Positions 42,662 to 45,062 of a DNA stretch of 45,062 nucleotides are shown here, one piece after another. Made by a program: the position numbers and the translations under genes. Origin of the DNA: Saccharicrinis sp. (GTDB lineage: Bacteria > Bacteroidota > Bacteroidia > Bacteroidales > Marinilabiliaceae). The DNA lies in the NCBI GenBank assembly GCA_024635555.1, contig JAGXIO010000210.1, positions 1 to 45,062 on the forward strand, written 5' to 3'. The notes below the pieces were generated by a model. That model was not told the DNA's origin and did not search any database. It worked only from the letters and a program-made list of their open reading frames with translations. Each line of letters opens with the position of its first letter. The first letter of the stretch is position 1.

Positions 42662-43419
42662 AATTCTTTAATTTTGATATTTCTGAACCATACATCATCA
42701 CCATGGTCTTGTAAACCAATATATCCTTCGGAAGCTACACTCGCCCAGTTTTCGTTTAATGTTGGGAATTTGCTGCCTGCTACTAATTCATTCCATTCAG
42801 GAGTCCATAAATGGTATTCCAAAACGGTTTCTCCATTCATTATGTGAACGACGGTTCCTTTAAAACAAATAATTTCAACAGAGTTCCATTCCCCGGCAGG
42901 TTTAGCATTTTGAGGTTTTGCAGGAATTAAATCATACAAGGAACCGGCTTTTCGGTTTCCTTCATTTCCCAGAAAGGAGTCGGGGTGTTTTTTATTGTCC
43001 AGAACCTGCATTTCAGGGGCTGTCTTCCAGATAAAGTCGAAGTCAGGAGATTCTTGTCCCAGATAAAATATTCCTGAGTTACCACCTTCTGATATCTTCC
43101 AGTCTAACTTAAGATGAAAATTGGAGAAAGGTTTTTTATAAATGATATCTCCGCCTTCAGTTGCTCCTGCTTCTCCACGTCCGGATCCCATACAGGAAAG
43201 TGTGCCATCCTGAACTACCCAGCCGGTAGGAAAAGATTCTTTTCCATAACTTCGCCAGCCGTTGGATGTTTGACCATCGAAAATAAGTTGCCAACCATCT
43301 GACTTTTCCTTATTCGTTAATTGATTGAATCCGGTTGGTTGCTGTGCACAGGATAGCACCAATAGAAAGGCTGGAACAATTGTGAGAAATAATAAATGTT
43401 TCATTTTGCGGTTATTCAT
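42658..43419 (-). CDS. DUF1080-family lipoprotein, probable 3-keto-glycoside hydrolase
   Basis: A 253-residue lipoprotein (lipobox VLSC, Cys24) with a concanavalin-like beta-sandwich. DUF1080 marks: LIFDGQTSNGWRSYGKESFP, TGWVVQDGTLSC, DIIYKKPFSNFHLKLDWKIS, GGNSGIFYLGQ, PEMQVLDN and EWNSVEIICFKGTVVHIMNG to GYIGLQDHGDDVWFRNIKIK. Members of this family have been reported to hydrolyse 3-keto-glycosides. Its neighbours are a Gfo/Idh/MocA oxidoreductase 22 bp upstream and a TIM barrel overlapping downstream, the set expected for that chemistry. Met6 is another possible start. The enzyme class is inferred from family knowledge, not from visible catalytic residues. Confidence 0.82.
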   Translation of the reverse strand: MNNRKMKHLLFLTIVPAFLLVLSCAQQPTGFNQLTNKEKSDGWQLIFDGQTSNGWRSYGKESFPTGWVVQDGTLSCMGSGRGEAGATEGGDIIYKKPFSNFHLKLDWKISEGGNSGIFYLGQESPDFDFIWKTAPEMQVLDNKKHPDSFLGNEGNRKAGSLYDLIPAKPQNAKPAGEWNSVEIICFKGTVVHIMNGETVLEYHLWTPEWNELVAGSKFPTLNENWASVASEGYIGLQDHGDDVWFRNIKIKEL

Positions 43420-43441
43420 GATTTTTAGGCATATAAATTAG

Positions 43442-44926
43442 TTATAAAGGCATGTCGGGTAATGACCATCCATTACGATAAGTGTGTTTAATTAACTCCG
43501 CTGCAAATTGACGGGCATTGATTGGCTGCGTCCAGTCCTTATTGAAGGTTGGATGTCCATCATGAATCTTGAAGCCATCTTTTATAACAGTTTTGATGGT
43601 TTCATCATCATTAATGTTTGTAAAGCGCATATTAGAACCGTCCCATTCCAATTCTTTATTTAAGGCCTGAAGTCTTACAGCTAATACACCCATGACCACC
43701 ATTTCGTTGAAGGGTCCGGCTTGGCTGAATGGAGACAAGGTTTCTACGCGGTTTTTAGCAGTTTCCTTACAAGCACGTACCCAATCCATTTCATGACTTA
43801 TTGAAATGCGCGGTAGGGTTTTGGGTACGTTGGGTGTTCTACCCGAAAGTAACCATGGATCTTTTCCATAGCAACCGGAAATCAAAGTATCTTTGGTACC
43901 ATGAAATAGTACACCACCACCACTGTTGTTCATATCGCGACCTGCAGGCCAGCCTTTAGGTTTTAGGGGTTGTAATCCACCATCGTACCAATGAACTTCT
44001 ACTTCAGGCATTTTTACTTTACCAGCTTTAGCACGTTCGGGAAAAACCAGTTTTACACGTTGAGCAACAGGTGCCGCATCGGTTAATAGAAGCGTTGAAC
44101 TGCCTTGTGCTTTGGTTGGATAGCTTAAATTCAGCCCTTTGAATACCGGATGTAAAATATGGCAGGCCATATCACCTAAAGCACCGGTACCAAAATCCCA
44201 CCATCCTCTAAAGTTCCATGGCGTATAAATGGCATTGTAAGGTCTCATTTTTGCTGGTCCGACAAACAGATCCCAATTTAAAGTATCCGGTACTGGCTGC
44301 ACTTCCTCAGGTCGGTTTAGACCTTGCGGCCAGATGGGACGATCCGTAAAAGCTTCTACTTTTGTTACTTCCCCAATTTCTCCATTCTGAATCCATTCTG
44401 TTGAAAGAGCTACACCTTCGCCTGAAGCACCCTGATTACCCATTTGCGTAGCAACCTGGTATTTTGAAGCCAGCTTAGTTAGCAACCTTGATTCGTAAAC
44501 AGTGTGAGTCAAAGGTTTTTCTACGTAAACATGTTTACCAAGTGTAATGGCATGTGCAGCAATAATGGCATGTGCATGATCAGCGGTAGCAACCACTACA
44601 GCATCAATGGAGTCTTTCATCTCGTCAAACATCACTCGCCAATCCCAATACTTTTTTGCATTTCGAAAATAGTCAAAGCAGCCCTTGGCATATTTCCAGT
44701 CTACATCACATAAAGCCACAATATTTTCGCTTTCCATGGCTTTAAGTACACCAAAGCCCCGTCCACCAACACCTACCGCGGCAATATTAAGCTTATCGCT
44801 CGGTGCCCTATGACCTATGCCACTAATAACGGAGCTTGGTAATAAGGTAAATCCTGCGGCAGCAAGTGCTGAATTACCCAGGAAACGTCTTCGGCTAATA
44901 CCTTCTTTACTATTGTTTTTTTTCAT
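43442..44926 (-). CDS. Gfo/Idh/MocA-family oxidoreductase with Tat leader
   Basis: NAD(P)-dependent sugar oxidoreductase, probably making or reducing 3-keto sugars in the periplasm. The frame is open to 44995, but Met24 (ATG at 44924-44926) is the likely start because the Tat motif SRRRFLGNSALAAAGFTLL then lies at the usual place. The Rossmann domain shows NIAAVGVGGRGFGVL, then VALCDVDW, ATADHAHAIIAAHAITLGKH and VYVEKPLTH, where the EKP lysine is the usual catalytic residue. The C-terminal domain has WDLFVGPA, WNFRGWWDFGTGALGDMACH and GWSLPDMP. Tat export suggests that the protein carries its bound nucleotide folded through the membrane. It starts a three-gene operon, with only about 130 bases of upstream sequence left in the window and no clear promoter. 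Confidence 0.87.
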   Translation of the reverse strand: MKKNNSKEGISRRRFLGNSALAAAGFTLLPSSVISGIGHRAPSDKLNIAAVGVGGRGFGVLKAMESENIVALCDVDWKYAKGCFDYFRNAKKYWDWRVMFDEMKDSIDAVVVATADHAHAIIAAHAITLGKHVYVEKPLTHTVYESRLLTKLASKYQVATQMGNQGASGEGVALSTEWIQNGEIGEVTKVEAFTDRPIWPQGLNRPEEVQPVPDTLNWDLFVGPAKMRPYNAIYTPWNFRGWWDFGTGALGDMACHILHPVFKGLNLSYPTKAQGSSTLLLTDAAPVAQRVKLVFPERAKAGKVKMPEVEVHWYDGGLQPLKPKGWPAGRDMNNSGGGVLFHGTKDTLISGCYGKDPWLLSGRTPNVPKTLPRISISHEMDWVRACKETAKNRVETLSPFSQAGPFNEMVVMGVLAVRLQALNKELEWDGSNMRFTNINDDETIKTVIKDGFKIHDGHPTFNKDWTQPINARQFAAELIKHTYRNGWSLPDMPL

Positions 44927-45062
44927 GTGTCTATAATTGATTTTTTTTGCCACATGGAACTCGCCATTACAATCATTCTCCTTTGTGAGAGACAACTCTC
45001 ATGGCTCGTTTCATATCTGAGAAAATTATTTATTTGTTACGCTATAAGAATTATACAACGAA

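Noticed and set aside
1-45062. tRNA, rRNA, riboswitch or phage genes
   Set aside because: None was recognised on either strand when reading the gaps between genes.

Overview
The window is a stretch of a Bacteroidota chromosome specialised in taking apart a fucose-rich polysaccharide. The phylum is shown by a SusC/SusD pair, C-terminal sorting domains of the type IX secretion system (T9SS), several promoter boxes of the TAnnTTTG type, and lipoprotein signals throughout. The gene content (sulfatase, two intact fucosidases, two GH42 enzymes, uronate-handling enzymes) suggests a marine or alga-associated member, perhaps of the Marinilabiliales. That lineage guess is inference.

Layout. (1) 0.5-5.7 kb, minus strand: L-fucose catabolism, fucI-fucK-fucU-fucP, with a divergent AraC-type regulator at 5.9-6.8 kb. 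The fuculose-1-phosphate aldolase gene is not in the window. (2) 7.3-11.8 kb, plus strand: an operon for a GH42 beta-galactosidase-like enzyme, a GH29 alpha-L-fucosidase with a twin-arginine-like leader, and an unrecognised lipoprotein. (3) 12.6-17.7 kb, minus strand: susD and susC with a strong terminator. Behind the susC promoter lies an unusual run of seven adjoining hairpins (17797-17993). (4) 18.2-25.6 kb: a decayed zone. It holds an IS4-type transposase fossil, a GH29 pseudogene, three tandem T9SS-secreted Asp-box (BNR-like) paralogs, a mosaic of four different transposase fragments, an orphan ECF sigma factor with an odd N-terminus, and a fossil of another Asp-box gene on the other strand. 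(5) 25.6-29.0 kb, minus strand: three secreted proteins of unknown role, two with T9SS sorting domains and one with an autotransporter-type strand repeat. They are followed by fossils of a GH2 and a GH43/CBM enzyme. (6) 30.2-41.3 kb, minus strand: the intact degradative block, GH29, S1 sulfatase, GH42, GH28, a heparinase-II/III-like lyase and a GH88 unsaturated glucuronyl hydrolase. (7) 41.8-45.0 kb, minus strand: a compact operon of a Gfo/Idh/MocA oxidoreductase, a DUF1080 protein and a xylose-isomerase-like TIM barrel, all exported. This matches the gene set of an oxidative 3-keto-glycoside route.

How it fits together (inference): surface and periplasmic enzymes desulfate and trim a polysaccharide carrying fucose, galactose and uronic acid. 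SusCD imports the oligosaccharides. GH29 enzymes release L-fucose, which FucP imports and FucU, FucI and FucK convert to fuculose-1-phosphate. The lyase and GH88 handle uronates, and the last operon may cleave otherwise resistant glycosides by a keto intermediate. At least four carbohydrate-related genes are fossils, so the locus looks like one caught in reduction, with insertion-sequence debris in the middle. All domain calls come from reading motifs by eye; no database search or folding program was run.
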